From: Maccoyibacter intestinihominis | GTDB taxonomy: Bacteria > Bacillota > Clostridia > Lachnospirales > Lachnospiraceae | DNA length: 64,000 bases | Direction: 5' to 3' | NCBI RefSeq assembly: GCF_040096355.1 | Contig: NZ_JBBMEX010000007.1 | Location: 62,001-126,000, forward strand | Shown here: one piece after another, positions 36,975 to 45,072 of the stretch | How the letters are laid out: every line of letters begins with the position of its first letter | Numbering within the stretch: the stretch's first letter is position 1 | Notes under the pieces: generated by a model | Told to the model about the DNA's origin: nothing | Databases searched by the model: none | What the model saw: only the letters and a program-made list of their open reading frames with translations | Position numbers and translations under genes: made by a program

Positions 36975-38978
36975 CTATAGCAGACTTCCGATCCGGTATA
37001 CGCCAAATGCAACCAGCCATGCGATGACGCATTGCATGATTACAATTCCGACTGCCTGTAACGCAGAATCCATCTCCCGTCTAATTGCTGCAATTGCTGC
37101 TACACATGGAGTATAAAGCAGTGTAAATACTAAAAAGCTGACTGCGGAAAGCGGTGTGAAAAAGCTTCCCAACGTCTGCGGCAGATTGGACATACTTGTG
37201 CCACACAACACGCTCATCGTACTTACAACGGCTTCCTTTGCCGTAAATCCTGTGATCAGCGAAGTAGAAATCCTCCAATCTCCAAAACCGAGCGGAGTAA
37301 AAATCGGGGCTACCCATCTTCCAAGCACTGCTAACAGACTGTTTGCACTGTCCGTTACCACATTGATTCGTGTATCAAAGGTCTGTAAAAACCATATGAT
37401 GATCGTTGCCACAAATATGATCGTAAATGCTCTCTGTAAAAAATCTTTTGCCTTATCCCACATCAGTTGCAATACACTCTTTACCGATGGCAGACGATAG
37501 TTTGGAAGTTCCATGACAAAAGGCACCGGCTTTCCGCTAAAAACAGTTCCCTTTAGGATCAGTGCCACCAAAATAGAGACTACGATCCCGGTTACATAAA
37601 GTGCCATCATCACCAGTGCCGCATGGTCTTTAAAAAATGCCATGGCAAACACAGAATATACCGGTATCTTTGCCGAACAACTGATAAACGGGGTCAACAT
37701 GATCGTCATTTTCCGGTCGCGGTCAGAAGAAAGTGTCCTCGTTGCCATAACTGCCGGCACGGTACATCCGAATCCGATCAGCATCGGCACAAAACTCCTC
37801 CCGGAAAGTCCGATCTTTCGTAACAGCTTGTCCATTACAAATGCAATCCTTGCCATATAACCGGAATCTTCTAAAATGGATAAAAAGAAAAATAACACCA
37901 CAATAACCGGCAAAAAGCTCAATACACTTCCGACTCCTGCAAATACGCCATCTATGATCAGGCTATGTACCACCGGATTGATCCCATAAGCAGTCAGTCC
38001 CTTATCACAGATATCCGTGATCTGCTCAATCCCAAGGCTCAACAGATCACTCAGCCATGCTCCTATCAGTCCAAAAGTTAAATGAAAAATTAACATCATA
38101 ATTGCTAAAAACATTGGAATTGCAAGATATTTATTCGTTAAAATTCTGTCAATCTTTTCACTTCTTTTATGCTCTTTGCTTTCTTTCGGATGCTTGACCG
38201 TATCTTTACATACTTTTTCAATAAAGGTATATCGCATATCCGCTAACGCTGCATTGCGATCCATCTTATGGTCTGTTTCCATTTCTTCTATGGAATGCTG
38301 CATCATTTCAAACTCATTTTGGCTGAAATTCAGCTTTTTGATAATTTCCACATCATTTTCGACCACTTTGGTTGCTGCAAACCTCGGAGAAATTCCAAGA
38401 TTCTGCGCATGGTCTTCCACCTGATGCGAAAGAGCATGGATACAGCGGTGTACCGGTCCTTTTTCACAAAAATCCGTGATCTTCGGATATTTTTTTTTCT
38501 CGGCAGTCCGTATCACCTTTTCCACCAGTTCTGAAATTCCTTCTGCCTTTACTGCAGAAATCGGCACAACCGGAATGCCTAATTTTTCTGACATTCCCAT
38601 AACATCTATGGAACCGCCGTTATTTCGCACCTCATCCATCATATTCAAGGCTAATACCATTGGGATCTGCATCTCTAAGAGCTGCAGAGTCAGATACAGA
38701 TTTCGCTCTATATTGGTTGCATCTACAATATTGATAATGGCATCCGGCTTTTCATTGATCAAAAAGTCTCTCGTTACGATCTCCTCGCTCGTATAAGGAC
38801 GCAGCGAATAGATTCCCGGCAGATCGACCACGGAACAATTCTTATGCTCTTTGATCTCTCCTACTTTCTGATCCACCGTAACTCCCGGAAAATTTCCCAC
38901 ATGTTGATTTGCGCCCGTAAGCTGGTTAAACAGAGTGGTCTTTCCACAATTCTGGTTCCCTATTAATGCAAAAATCAT
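36975..38978 (-). CDS. feoB: Ferrous iron transporter FeoB
   Basis: FeoB is the membrane transporter for Fe2+, with an N-terminal G domain. The 667-residue protein has G1 GNQNCGKTTLFNQLTG, G3 DLPGIYSLRPYTSEE, and G4 NMMDEV. The membrane part has Gate motifs (MARIAFVMDKLLRKIGLSGR; FGCTVPAVMATRTLSSDRDR). About ten hydrophobic segments fill the C-terminal half. Its ATG overlaps the feoA stop by 4 nt. Confidence 0.97.
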   Translation of the reverse strand: MIFALIGNQNCGKTTLFNQLTGANQHVGNFPGVTVDQKVGEIKEHKNCSVVDLPGIYSLRPYTSEEIVTRDFLINEKPDAIINIVDATNIERNLYLTLQLLEMQIPMVLALNMMDEVRNNGGSIDVMGMSEKLGIPVVPISAVKAEGISELVEKVIRTAEKKKYPKITDFCEKGPVHRCIHALSHQVEDHAQNLGISPRFAATKVVENDVEIIKKLNFSQNEFEMMQHSIEEMETDHKMDRNAALADMRYTFIEKVCKDTVKHPKESKEHKRSEKIDRILTNKYLAIPMFLAIMMLIFHLTFGLIGAWLSDLLSLGIEQITDICDKGLTAYGINPVVHSLIIDGVFAGVGSVLSFLPVIVVLFFFLSILEDSGYMARIAFVMDKLLRKIGLSGRSFVPMLIGFGCTVPAVMATRTLSSDRDRKMTIMLTPFISCSAKIPVYSVFAMAFFKDHAALVMMALYVTGIVVSILVALILKGTVFSGKPVPFVMELPNYRLPSVKSVLQLMWDKAKDFLQRAFTIIFVATIIIWFLQTFDTRINVVTDSANSLLAVLGRWVAPIFTPLGFGDWRISTSLITGFTAKEAVVSTMSVLCGTSMSNLPQTLGSFFTPLSAVSFLVFTLLYTPCVAAIAAIRREMDSALQAVGIVIMQCVIAWLVAFGVYRIGSLL

Positions 38979-39205
38979 GGCATGTCCTCCGTTACCTCAA
39001 TTTTTGCTGCATCCTCTTTCCGGATCGTCAGGGTATAACCTCTGATTTCTAATTCTATCGGATCTCCCATGGGAGCAACTTTTCTGATTTCTACTACAGT
39101 CTTGGGAATCAGTCCCATATCTAAAAGACGACAGCGCAGTTCTCCCTCGCCGCCTACTTTCGTAATGACTGCTTTTGTTTTGATTGGTAATAAATCCAGT
39201 GTCAC
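38975..39205 (-). CDS. feoA: Ferrous iron transport protein FeoA
   Basis: FeoA is a small SH3-like cytoplasmic partner of FeoB. The 76-residue product has RCRLLDMGLIPKTVVEI and PIELEIRGYTLTIRKEDA, the family core. The start is GTG 39,205 with AGAGGA 9 nt upstream. It is the first gene of a feoA-feoB-(small protein) unit with promoter and Fur-box candidate upstream. Confidence 0.95.
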   Translation of the reverse strand: MTLDLLPIKTKAVITKVGGEGELRCRLLDMGLIPKTVVEIRKVAPMGDPIELEIRGYTLTIRKEDAAKIEVTEDMP

Positions 39206-39246
39206 TTCTTGCGTTCCTCTTTTCTAAATTTCTTTTGTTCGGCTTC

Positions 39247-39296
39247 ATTATATTTTATTGAGAAAATGTTGTCAATATTGTTGATATTGAGTCTCA
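39247..39296 (-). promoter_or_regulatory. feoAB promoter with Fur-box candidate
   Basis: On the minus strand TTGACA (39,275-39,270) and TATAAT (39,252-39,247) have ideal 17-bp spacing. Just upstream, TGAGACTCAATATCA (39,296-39,282) matches 11 of 14 positions of the 7-1-7 Fur box TGATAATnATTATCA. This indicates iron-dependent repression of feoAB; the regulator itself is not in the window. Confidence 0.8.
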
Positions 39297-39498
39297 TTTT
39301 TGAACAAAAGTGTGCTTCGCACACTTCGCGATTTTCAGATACTTCAATAGCACAGCTTTTGTTCCGCGCGCTCGCGGTTCGCAAAGCGATATTTTCCTTA
39401 CCGCGAGCTGTGCATCCTCGCGGAGCGTTTTTATTTCATAGGAAAGCGTCTGCTTTTGCACGTTAATGTAACACGGTCTTTCCTATGAAATAATAAAA
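39297..39498. repeat. Palindrome-rich intergenic region between cotJC and feoA
   Basis: No gene is supported in this GC-richer stretch, which fills most of the 326-nt gap. It contains nested inverted repeats: GAACAAAAG/CTTTTGTTC enclosing GTGTGCTTCGCACAC (39,302-39,363), ACCGCGAG-type arms (about 39,360-39,425), and a perfect 16-bp inverted repeat TTATTTCATAGGAAAG / CTTTCCTATGAAATAA (39,431-39,446 and 39,478-39,493). A 17-bp piece (39,304-39,320) is shared with the sigK/rluD gap. It looks like a genome-dispersed palindromic repeat, possibly composite. Confidence 0.55.
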
Positions 39499-39524
39499 CA
39501 GGATAGTGGATTTCCACTACCCTG
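39499..39524 (-). terminator. Terminator of the cotJ operon
   Basis: CAGGATAGTGGA and TCCACTACCCTG form a 12-bp stem (one G-U type pair) and are followed on the minus strand by TGTTTTATTAT, eight bases after the cotJC stop. Confidence 0.8.
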
Positions 39525-39531
39525 CTGTGTT

Positions 39532-39726
39532 TTAATCAAATGCCGGATTGAATGCATAGAAATTCTTTGAATCCAGTTCATCCTGTACTTTTCTAAGTCC
39601 TTCACCAAATCTCTGGAAGTGAACGATCTCACGCTCTCTTAAGAAACGGATCGGATCTGCGACATCCGGGTCTTTGACCAGGCGAAGAATGTTGTCATAG
39701 GTGGTGCGGGCTTTCTGCTCTGCTGC
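39532..39726 (-). CDS. cotJC: cotJC 3' part (C-terminal 64 codons), separated from the start by 12.3 kb
   Basis: From the shared core (Ala-Ala-Glu, 39,726-39,718) the frame reads AAEQKARTTYDNILRLVKDP, then IRFLREREIVHFQRFGEGL, to a normal stop at 39,532. This is the C-terminal part of CotJC, a manganese-catalase-like inner spore coat protein. The frame upstream of the core (TTG at 39,759) is element sequence and has no CotJC character. REREIVH probably supplies a metal-ligand His that the N-terminal piece lacks. It should be expressed properly only after excision of the element. Confidence 0.9.
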   Translation of the reverse strand, partial: AAEQKARTTYDNILRLVKDPDVADPIRFLREREIVHFQRFGEGLRKVQDELDSKNFYAFNPAFD

Positions 39727-39743
39727 GGATTTGCAGGAACAAC
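39718..39743 (-). other. Recombination site at the downstream element end
   Basis: The core GCAGCAGAG (39,726-39,718) is identical to 52,027-52,019. The element-side arm begins GTTGTTC (39,743-39,737), and its inverted partner GTTGTTC is at 51,997-52,003. The recombinase stop codon ends 4 nt from this site. Confidence 0.85.
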
Positions 39744-39746
39744 CTT

Positions 39747-41300
39747 TCAAAAATTCCAATGTATCTCCACTGGTATTTCTCCCGTCTCTTTCGATTTTTT
39801 TCCAACGACAATATGATCGATCAGTTCCTCAACAATTTCTTTTGTTAAAAATTCCGGATTTATGTATTTTAAAATACGCTTGCCGCGTTCATCCCCTTTT
39901 TCTAATCGTTCCGTAAGTTCCGTTAACCTCTTTTTTTCAGATTCCATCAGCTTTTCTGACTGTTGTTTTCCCTGTCGGAATTCTTCTGTCAATTCTAGAT
40001 ACTCTTTTTCTGTTAAGATCCCGCTGACTCTATCCAGATAAGCCTGACTGATCCCTTTTTGATAGGTCTGTTGCTTCTTTTGATAGGTCTCTATCTTTTT
40101 TTCACACTGCTCCTGCTGCCTTCTGATATCTGTATCCAGCTTCAGATTTTTCTCTAATGTTTCTATATCCAGATATTCCTTAGACATCCGGTGAATCTCC
40201 GATAAGACGGCATCCTCTAATGCTTTTACAGAAATAAACGCTCCCTCACAGGCATCTTTTGCAATATGATGTGTAGCACACTTTAGATAATAGCGGTCTT
40301 TTGTCTTTGTGGAACGCATGTGATAACCACATCCGGCACACTTTACTTTTTCTGCAAAAATCCCTGTTTTTCCTGTAGCAAACGGCTTTGCTTTCTCCTC
40401 TAACATCCTCTGGACCGTGTTCCATAGTTCCTGATCTATAATTGCCTCATGGGTATTCTCTTTCCGATACCACGTTTCTTTCGGACGTGGGCGGTTCTGC
40501 TTCGTCTTATAGGAAACACTTCCATATTTGCCCTGCACCATCGTTCCGATATACATTTCATTGCGGAGCATGGCACTGATCGTATAATATCGCCAGAGTG
40601 TACTGTTTTGGCTTTCCGGCTGTTGATAACGAAGTCCTTTTTGTCTTTTGTATTCGGTTGGGTTTGGCACCCCCTGCTCATTTAAGATTTTTGCAATCGC
40701 AGTCTTACCATACCCCTGTGAAAACAGGGTAAACACTTCTCTCACAACCTCAGCCGCTTCCTCGTCTATGAGCAGATGTCCTTTTTGCTGTGGGTCTTTC
40801 TGATAGCCATAGAGTGCAAATGCCCCGATGTGATAACCGTTTTTCCGCTTATCGGTTAATACGCTTTTGATATTCTCTGACATATCTTCTAAATACCACT
40901 CATTGACCAGTCCGTTGATCTGTCTTGACTTTTTATTTCCTTTATTTTCCGTATCCGCGTTGTCTACGATGCTGACAAAACGGATGCCCCAGATTGGAAA
41001 ATATCCGTGGATATATTTTTCTACCAATTCTAACTCCCTTGTAAAACGCGATTGTGTTTTACAGAGCACAATGTCAAATTTTTTATGTTTGGCGTCTTCT
41101 AACAGACGGTTAAACTCCGGTCTGCTCCGATCTGCTCCGGTATAATCATCGTCACTGTATATCCCATAGATTTCCCATCCCTGTTCTGTGGCATACTGGA
41201 TCAGCATGGATTTCTGGTTCTGAATGCTTTCGCTGTCATCGGTGACATGGCGCTTGTCTTTGTCCTCTTCGGAAAGACGGCAGTAGATTGCTACTTTCAT
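39747..41300 (-). CDS. Large serine recombinase, candidate excisase of the cotJC element
   Basis: A 517-residue serine recombinase. The N-terminal resolvase domain has VAIYCRLSEED with Ser10 as the likely nucleophile, and SIQNQ and TQSRFTRELELVEKY. A recombinase domain (about 155-270) and a zinc ribbon with Cys321, Cys324, Cys341 and Cys351 follow, then a long coiled coil (about 380-490) typical of integrases that control direction. It looks intact. Its stop lies 4 nt inside the element end, as in SpoIVCA-type arrangements. Its start overlaps a 46-residue ORF as ATGA. A SigE-like promoter lies upstream, suggesting mother-cell expression. It could otherwise be an ordinary transposon integrase, but the split cotJC argues for the developmental role. 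Confidence 0.9.
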   Translation of the reverse strand: MKVAIYCRLSEEDKDKRHVTDDSESIQNQKSMLIQYATEQGWEIYGIYSDDDYTGADRSRPEFNRLLEDAKHKKFDIVLCKTQSRFTRELELVEKYIHGYFPIWGIRFVSIVDNADTENKGNKKSRQINGLVNEWYLEDMSENIKSVLTDKRKNGYHIGAFALYGYQKDPQQKGHLLIDEEAAEVVREVFTLFSQGYGKTAIAKILNEQGVPNPTEYKRQKGLRYQQPESQNSTLWRYYTISAMLRNEMYIGTMVQGKYGSVSYKTKQNRPRPKETWYRKENTHEAIIDQELWNTVQRMLEEKAKPFATGKTGIFAEKVKCAGCGYHMRSTKTKDRYYLKCATHHIAKDACEGAFISVKALEDAVLSEIHRMSKEYLDIETLEKNLKLDTDIRRQQEQCEKKIETYQKKQQTYQKGISQAYLDRVSGILTEKEYLELTEEFRQGKQQSEKLMESEKKRLTELTERLEKGDERGKRILKYINPEFLTKEIVEELIDHIVVGKKSKETGEIPVEIHWNF

Positions 41301-41437
41301 CTTTGCACCCTACTGCCGTTTTGTTCTGATCTTTGAATGAGTGTTACCCATTTTTTTGTATACTGTTCTTTTTCCGGTACTTTCGCTCCATTTTTAAAAA
41401 CATGTTTGCATTTGATCGGTACTTTGTTCCGTCCCAT
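41297..41437 (-). CDS. 46-residue ORF coupled to the recombinase
   Basis: A short ORF starting MGRNKVPIKCKHVFKNGAKV and containing QYTKKWVTLIQRSEQ. It overlaps the recombinase start by 4 nt (ATGA), and AGGTG lies 6-8 nt before its ATG. The composition (basic, Trp-containing, no frameshift) is protein-like. It could be a recombination directionality factor, a regulator or only a coupling leader. I do not recognise a named family. Confidence 0.55.
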   Translation of the reverse strand: MGRNKVPIKCKHVFKNGAKVPEKEQYTKKWVTLIQRSEQNGSRVQR

Positions 41438-41469
41438 TCTATCACCTGATTACATACCTGTTCTTATAT

Positions 41470-41500
41470 CTTTTATGCAAAAAGTCTTGTACTTTATGAC
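41470..41500 (-). promoter_or_regulatory. SigE-like promoter upstream of the recombinase
   Basis: On the minus strand GTCATAAA (41,500-41,493) and CATAAAAG (41,477-41,470) are 15 bp apart. The SigE consensus is roughly GTCATATT and CATACAAT at 13-15 bp. The expected start of transcription is about 25 nt before the small ORF. No better sigma-A promoter was seen in the 236-nt gap. Confidence 0.5.
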
Positions 41501-41536
41501 GGTGATTACGTTAGATACAAAAGGACTGTTAAACCA

Positions 41537-41579
41537 AAAGCCACATAACCTGTTAATCTCTAACAAGTCATGTGGCTTT
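41537..41579 (-). terminator. Terminator after the hypA-like gene
   Basis: Arms of 19 nt, 41,537-41,555 and 41,561-41,579 (AAAGCCACAT core), pair with two wobble positions around a 5-nt loop. It ends the electron-transfer operon and separates it from the recombinase. T-rich sequence flanks the hairpin on the plus side as well. Confidence 0.8.
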
Positions 41580-41606
41580 CTTTTCTGATTTTAATTGTGC
41601 TTATGT

Positions 41607-42080
41607 CTATTCTTCGAAAGACTCTGCTTTCTTTGAAGTTTCCTCTGCAATCGGCATAGCACCATTATCCTCATGTTCGATTTCTTCTAAGGCATGGTTT
41701 TCTGCCTTTTCGTCGACATTGTCATCACGGTCCTCTTCATAAACAACGATCTCCTTGATCGTATGTTCATTTCCCTGCACCAGATAGGTGTGCTCGCTTC
41801 CGCAGTATGGGCAGGTCTTTCCATGTTCTACCGTACCATAGGTCTTTTCACAGTCTTCGCAGAATGTAACTGCCGGGATCATCTCTATTTCCAATGCACA
41901 ATCTTTTAAGATCCCGCTCTTGGTACACTTCCATTTCCAACAGTCCTCTAAGTATGATGGAACTACCGTAGAAACTTCGCCAATCTCTAAGACCACCTTG
42001 GCAACATGATTGACATGGTTTTCAACCGCAATGGATTCCACTTTTTTTGCAATATGAAACACAATTCCTAATTCATGCAT
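41607..42080 (-). CDS. HypA-like nickel metallochaperone with acidic tail
   Basis: HypA/HybF delivers nickel to enzymes. The 157-residue product begins MHELGIVFHIAKKVESIA with the Ni-binding Met-His-Glu N-terminus. It has the zinc motif with two CxxC pairs (CEDCEKTYG and CPYCGSEHT). An unusual 45-residue acidic tail follows (about 113-157), rich in Glu and Asp. No [NiFe] hydrogenase gene is in the window, so it presumably serves an enzyme of this operon. It is the last gene of the operon. Confidence 0.82.
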   Translation of the reverse strand: MHELGIVFHIAKKVESIAVENHVNHVAKVVLEIGEVSTVVPSYLEDCWKWKCTKSGILKDCALEIEMIPAVTFCEDCEKTYGTVEHGKTCPYCGSEHTYLVQGNEHTIKEIVVYEEDRDDNVDEKAENHALEEIEHEDNGAMPIAEETSKKAESFEE

Positions 42081-42109
42081 TTTTTTAACCTCTTTAAAAC
42101 GGATAAGGA

Positions 42110-44989
42110 TTATTTATCCTGCATTGCTTCTTTGTGTGCTTTGATCGCAGCCTTTTCCTCTGCTGTCTTTGGTGCAAATACGATCTTGACTGCACGCTTC
42201 AACTCATAAGGAACGATTGCCTTGAACTTATCTTCTGCAGGTATCATCGTGGAGCACTCCGGATGATCTCTGTGGAGTGTGATCGCATCAAATGCACACT
42301 TGGTTGTACAAACACCACAACCGATACACTTGTTAGCATCGACAATTGTAGCACCACAGCCTAAGCAGCGGGAGGTCTCGATCTTAACCTGTTCCTCTGT
42401 AAGTGCAATATGTGCATCCTTAAAGGACTTGTTGCCTAATGTCTCGTTAAATCCTTCGGACTGACGGGAAGAATTGTCATAACTCTCTACTAAGATATCA
42501 TCCTTGTTGAGTTCGATGAATTCCCATTTATTACGTCCGATCGTCATATGACCGTTCTGTACATATCTATGTAAGGATTCAGATGCCCAGTGTCCTGCAG
42601 CGATCGCATCAATGGCGAACTTCGGTCCTGTCATGACATCACCACCGATAAAGAGATCCGGTGCACCCTGTACCTGATAGGTCAGTCCGTCTGCCACGAG
42701 TGCCGGTCCACGGAACTCTACTTCTTCGCTCTTTAACAGATCACCCCATACAGACTGCTGTCCTACGGCGAAGATCACACGGTCACATTCAATTGTGATC
42801 GTTTCATTTTCATCATATTTTGGAGCAAATTTCTTGCGTCCGTCTACTTCTTCAAATACAGATAAGCACTTCTTAAATACGATACCTGTTACCTTACCAT
42901 CGCTGACAAGGACTTCCTTTGGTCCCCATCCGCATTTAATGGTAACACCATCTTCTCCTGCTTCTCTTACTTCTTCATCCGATGCCGGCATTTCTTTCTC
43001 TGACTCTAAACAAAGCTGTGTCACTTCAGAAGCACCGTTTCTTGCGCTGACACGGGAAGCATCGATAGCAACATTACCGCCACCGACAACAACCACTCTG
43101 CCGGTATATTCAGCACCGCCGCAGTTTGCATCCTTTAAGTAATCGATTGCTGTAAAGGTTCCTTCTGCATCATCTCCCGGAACACCCGGACGACGGCCTG
43201 CAGAGCATCCGATCGCAAGATAGAATGCTTTGTAGCCCTGTGCACGAAGTTCGTCTAAGGAAATATCCTTTCCGACTTCTACACCGGTCTTGATCTCAAC
43301 GCCCATCTCGCGCATCACATCGATTTCAGCCTCGATCACATCTTTTTCTAACTTGTAAGATGGAATACCATAGCGGAGCATACCACCGGCATTCTCATTC
43401 TTTTCAAATACGGTTGGCTTGTAGCCTCTCTCTGCTAAATAGAACGCACAGGAAAGTCCTGCCGGACCACCACCGATAATTGCGATCTTTTCTTCCCATC
43501 CGTTTTTGTGGATGCTGGCAGGAACAACGATCGGCGGAACATATCTGGTATCTGCATGCAGATCACGCTCTGCAATAAAACGTTTTACTGCATCGATAGC
43601 GATCGGTTCGTCAATGGTTCCTCTGGTACATGCATCCTCACAGCGTCTGTTACAGATACGTCCACAGACAGCCGGGAACGGGTTCTGTTTCTTGATCAAT
43701 GCTAATGCTTCTGTATACTCGCCCTGTGCTGCTTTTTTCAGATATCCCTGTACTGCGATATGTGCAGGACAGGCAGTCTTACATGGAGCGGTACCGGTCT
43801 TATGAGAATTGATACGGTTATTATCTCTATAATCCGGATCATAGTATTCCTTGCCCCATTTTACCTTATCCGGAAGCAGCTGTTTTGGATAGGTCACTTC
43901 TGTGCCATCTGCTTTACAGAGTTTCTGTCCTAATCTGGTTGCACCTGCCGGACAGTACTCTACGCAGCGTCCGCAAGCCACACATTTTTCCTTATCTACA
44001 TGTGCAACATAAGCAGAACGTGACATATTCGGTGTATTGAATAACTGTGATGTACGAAGCGCATTACAGATATTTACGTTACAGTTACAGATACCAAAGA
44101 TCTTGTTCTCTCCATCGATATTTGTGATCTGATGTACGAAACCGTTGTCCTCAGCACGCTGTAAGATTTCAAGAGCCTCTTCTTTTGTAATGTCATGACC
44201 TTTTCCTGTCTCACGGCAATAGTCTGCAAAATCGCCGACACCGATACACCAGCCATAATCATCATCTGCAACACCTTCGCTGATCGCCTTACGGGAAGCA
44301 CGGCAGGAACAACGTCCTACACCGATCTTTCCTTCATACTTTGACAGCCAGTAAGATAATTTTTCAATGTCGATGGCTTCGTTTTCCATAGAGATTGCTT
44401 TTTCTACCGGAATAACATGCATGCCGACACCGGCACCACCCGGAGGTACCATCTGTGTAATACCCTCCAATGGGATATAGGTCATACGCTCAAAGAAAGA
44501 AGCAACATCCGGATGCTGTTCTAATCTTGGATTTCCCTTGACATCCCCAGGGATCTCTTCCATGTTGAAAAGTTCGGCAGATCCCGGTACGAACATCGGA
44601 AGTGTATAGCGTCTTTCTGACTGTGGTGCGGTACGGCCATTGTGGTCATAATGATAACCATAATCGTACTCTAACAGTCCGATGTAACTCATTTCGTCGA
44701 GTAACTTCTGGAAACCTTCTTTTCCTTTTTCTGCTACCTTGTCTTTGTTCATTTCACAGAGCTGGTCAAATGTGTAATGCGCACGTCTTTTCATGGTAAG
44801 ACCCACCTCTGCCATTTCCTCTGTAATGATCTCTGCAAGTCCCCAGTATTCCGGATCCTCTGCGGTAACGCCACCGATCATATGACCGGCTACGTCTGTG
44901 ATCCGCTTTCCTAAAGCGATGATCTTTGGACTTGGATTTTTGTCGCCTTTGTGATTCGCAGGCCACTCGTTGTACTTATTCATGTCCAT
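42110..44989 (-). CDS. Multidomain iron-sulphur flavoprotein with GltD-type module
   Basis: A 959-residue protein with three parts. Residues about 1-370 form a Cys-containing domain (RCSCRASR, ICNCNVNIC) ending in a ferredoxin motif CVACGRCVEYC. Residues about 405-800 form a GltD/DPYD-like NAD(P)H:acceptor module (CGRICNRRCEDAC, IAIIGGGPAGLSCAFYLAE, VVVVGGGNVAIDASRV). The C-terminal part has CLGCG and CIGCGVCTTKC clusters. It probably passes electrons from NAD(P)H through flavin and Fe-S clusters to the activase/dehydratase proteins of the operon. The exact partner is inferred. Confidence 0.8.
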   Translation of the reverse strand: MDMNKYNEWPANHKGDKNPSPKIIALGKRITDVAGHMIGGVTAEDPEYWGLAEIITEEMAEVGLTMKRRAHYTFDQLCEMNKDKVAEKGKEGFQKLLDEMSYIGLLEYDYGYHYDHNGRTAPQSERRYTLPMFVPGSAELFNMEEIPGDVKGNPRLEQHPDVASFFERMTYIPLEGITQMVPPGGAGVGMHVIPVEKAISMENEAIDIEKLSYWLSKYEGKIGVGRCSCRASRKAISEGVADDDYGWCIGVGDFADYCRETGKGHDITKEEALEILQRAEDNGFVHQITNIDGENKIFGICNCNVNICNALRTSQLFNTPNMSRSAYVAHVDKEKCVACGRCVEYCPAGATRLGQKLCKADGTEVTYPKQLLPDKVKWGKEYYDPDYRDNNRINSHKTGTAPCKTACPAHIAVQGYLKKAAQGEYTEALALIKKQNPFPAVCGRICNRRCEDACTRGTIDEPIAIDAVKRFIAERDLHADTRYVPPIVVPASIHKNGWEEKIAIIGGGPAGLSCAFYLAERGYKPTVFEKNENAGGMLRYGIPSYKLEKDVIEAEIDVMREMGVEIKTGVEVGKDISLDELRAQGYKAFYLAIGCSAGRRPGVPGDDAEGTFTAIDYLKDANCGGAEYTGRVVVVGGGNVAIDASRVSARNGASEVTQLCLESEKEMPASDEEVREAGEDGVTIKCGWGPKEVLVSDGKVTGIVFKKCLSVFEEVDGRKKFAPKYDENETITIECDRVIFAVGQQSVWGDLLKSEEVEFRGPALVADGLTYQVQGAPDLFIGGDVMTGPKFAIDAIAAGHWASESLHRYVQNGHMTIGRNKWEFIELNKDDILVESYDNSSRQSEGFNETLGNKSFKDAHIALTEEQVKIETSRCLGCGATIVDANKCIGCGVCTTKCAFDAITLHRDHPECSTMIPAEDKFKAIVPYELKRAVKIVFAPKTAEEKAAIKAHKEAMQDK

Positions 44990-45072
44990 GTCTATGCTCT
45001 CCTTTTCTCATTTCTTATTGTTTGTTTCTATTGTCTGCACCTGTGTGATGCTAAACATTCTCTTATGACTAC

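Noticed and set aside
39532..39759. A 75-residue independent gene starting at TTG 39,759
   Set aside because: The first 11 residues are element sequence without CotJC character. There is no ribosome site in a useful place. The homologous part begins exactly at the shared core.
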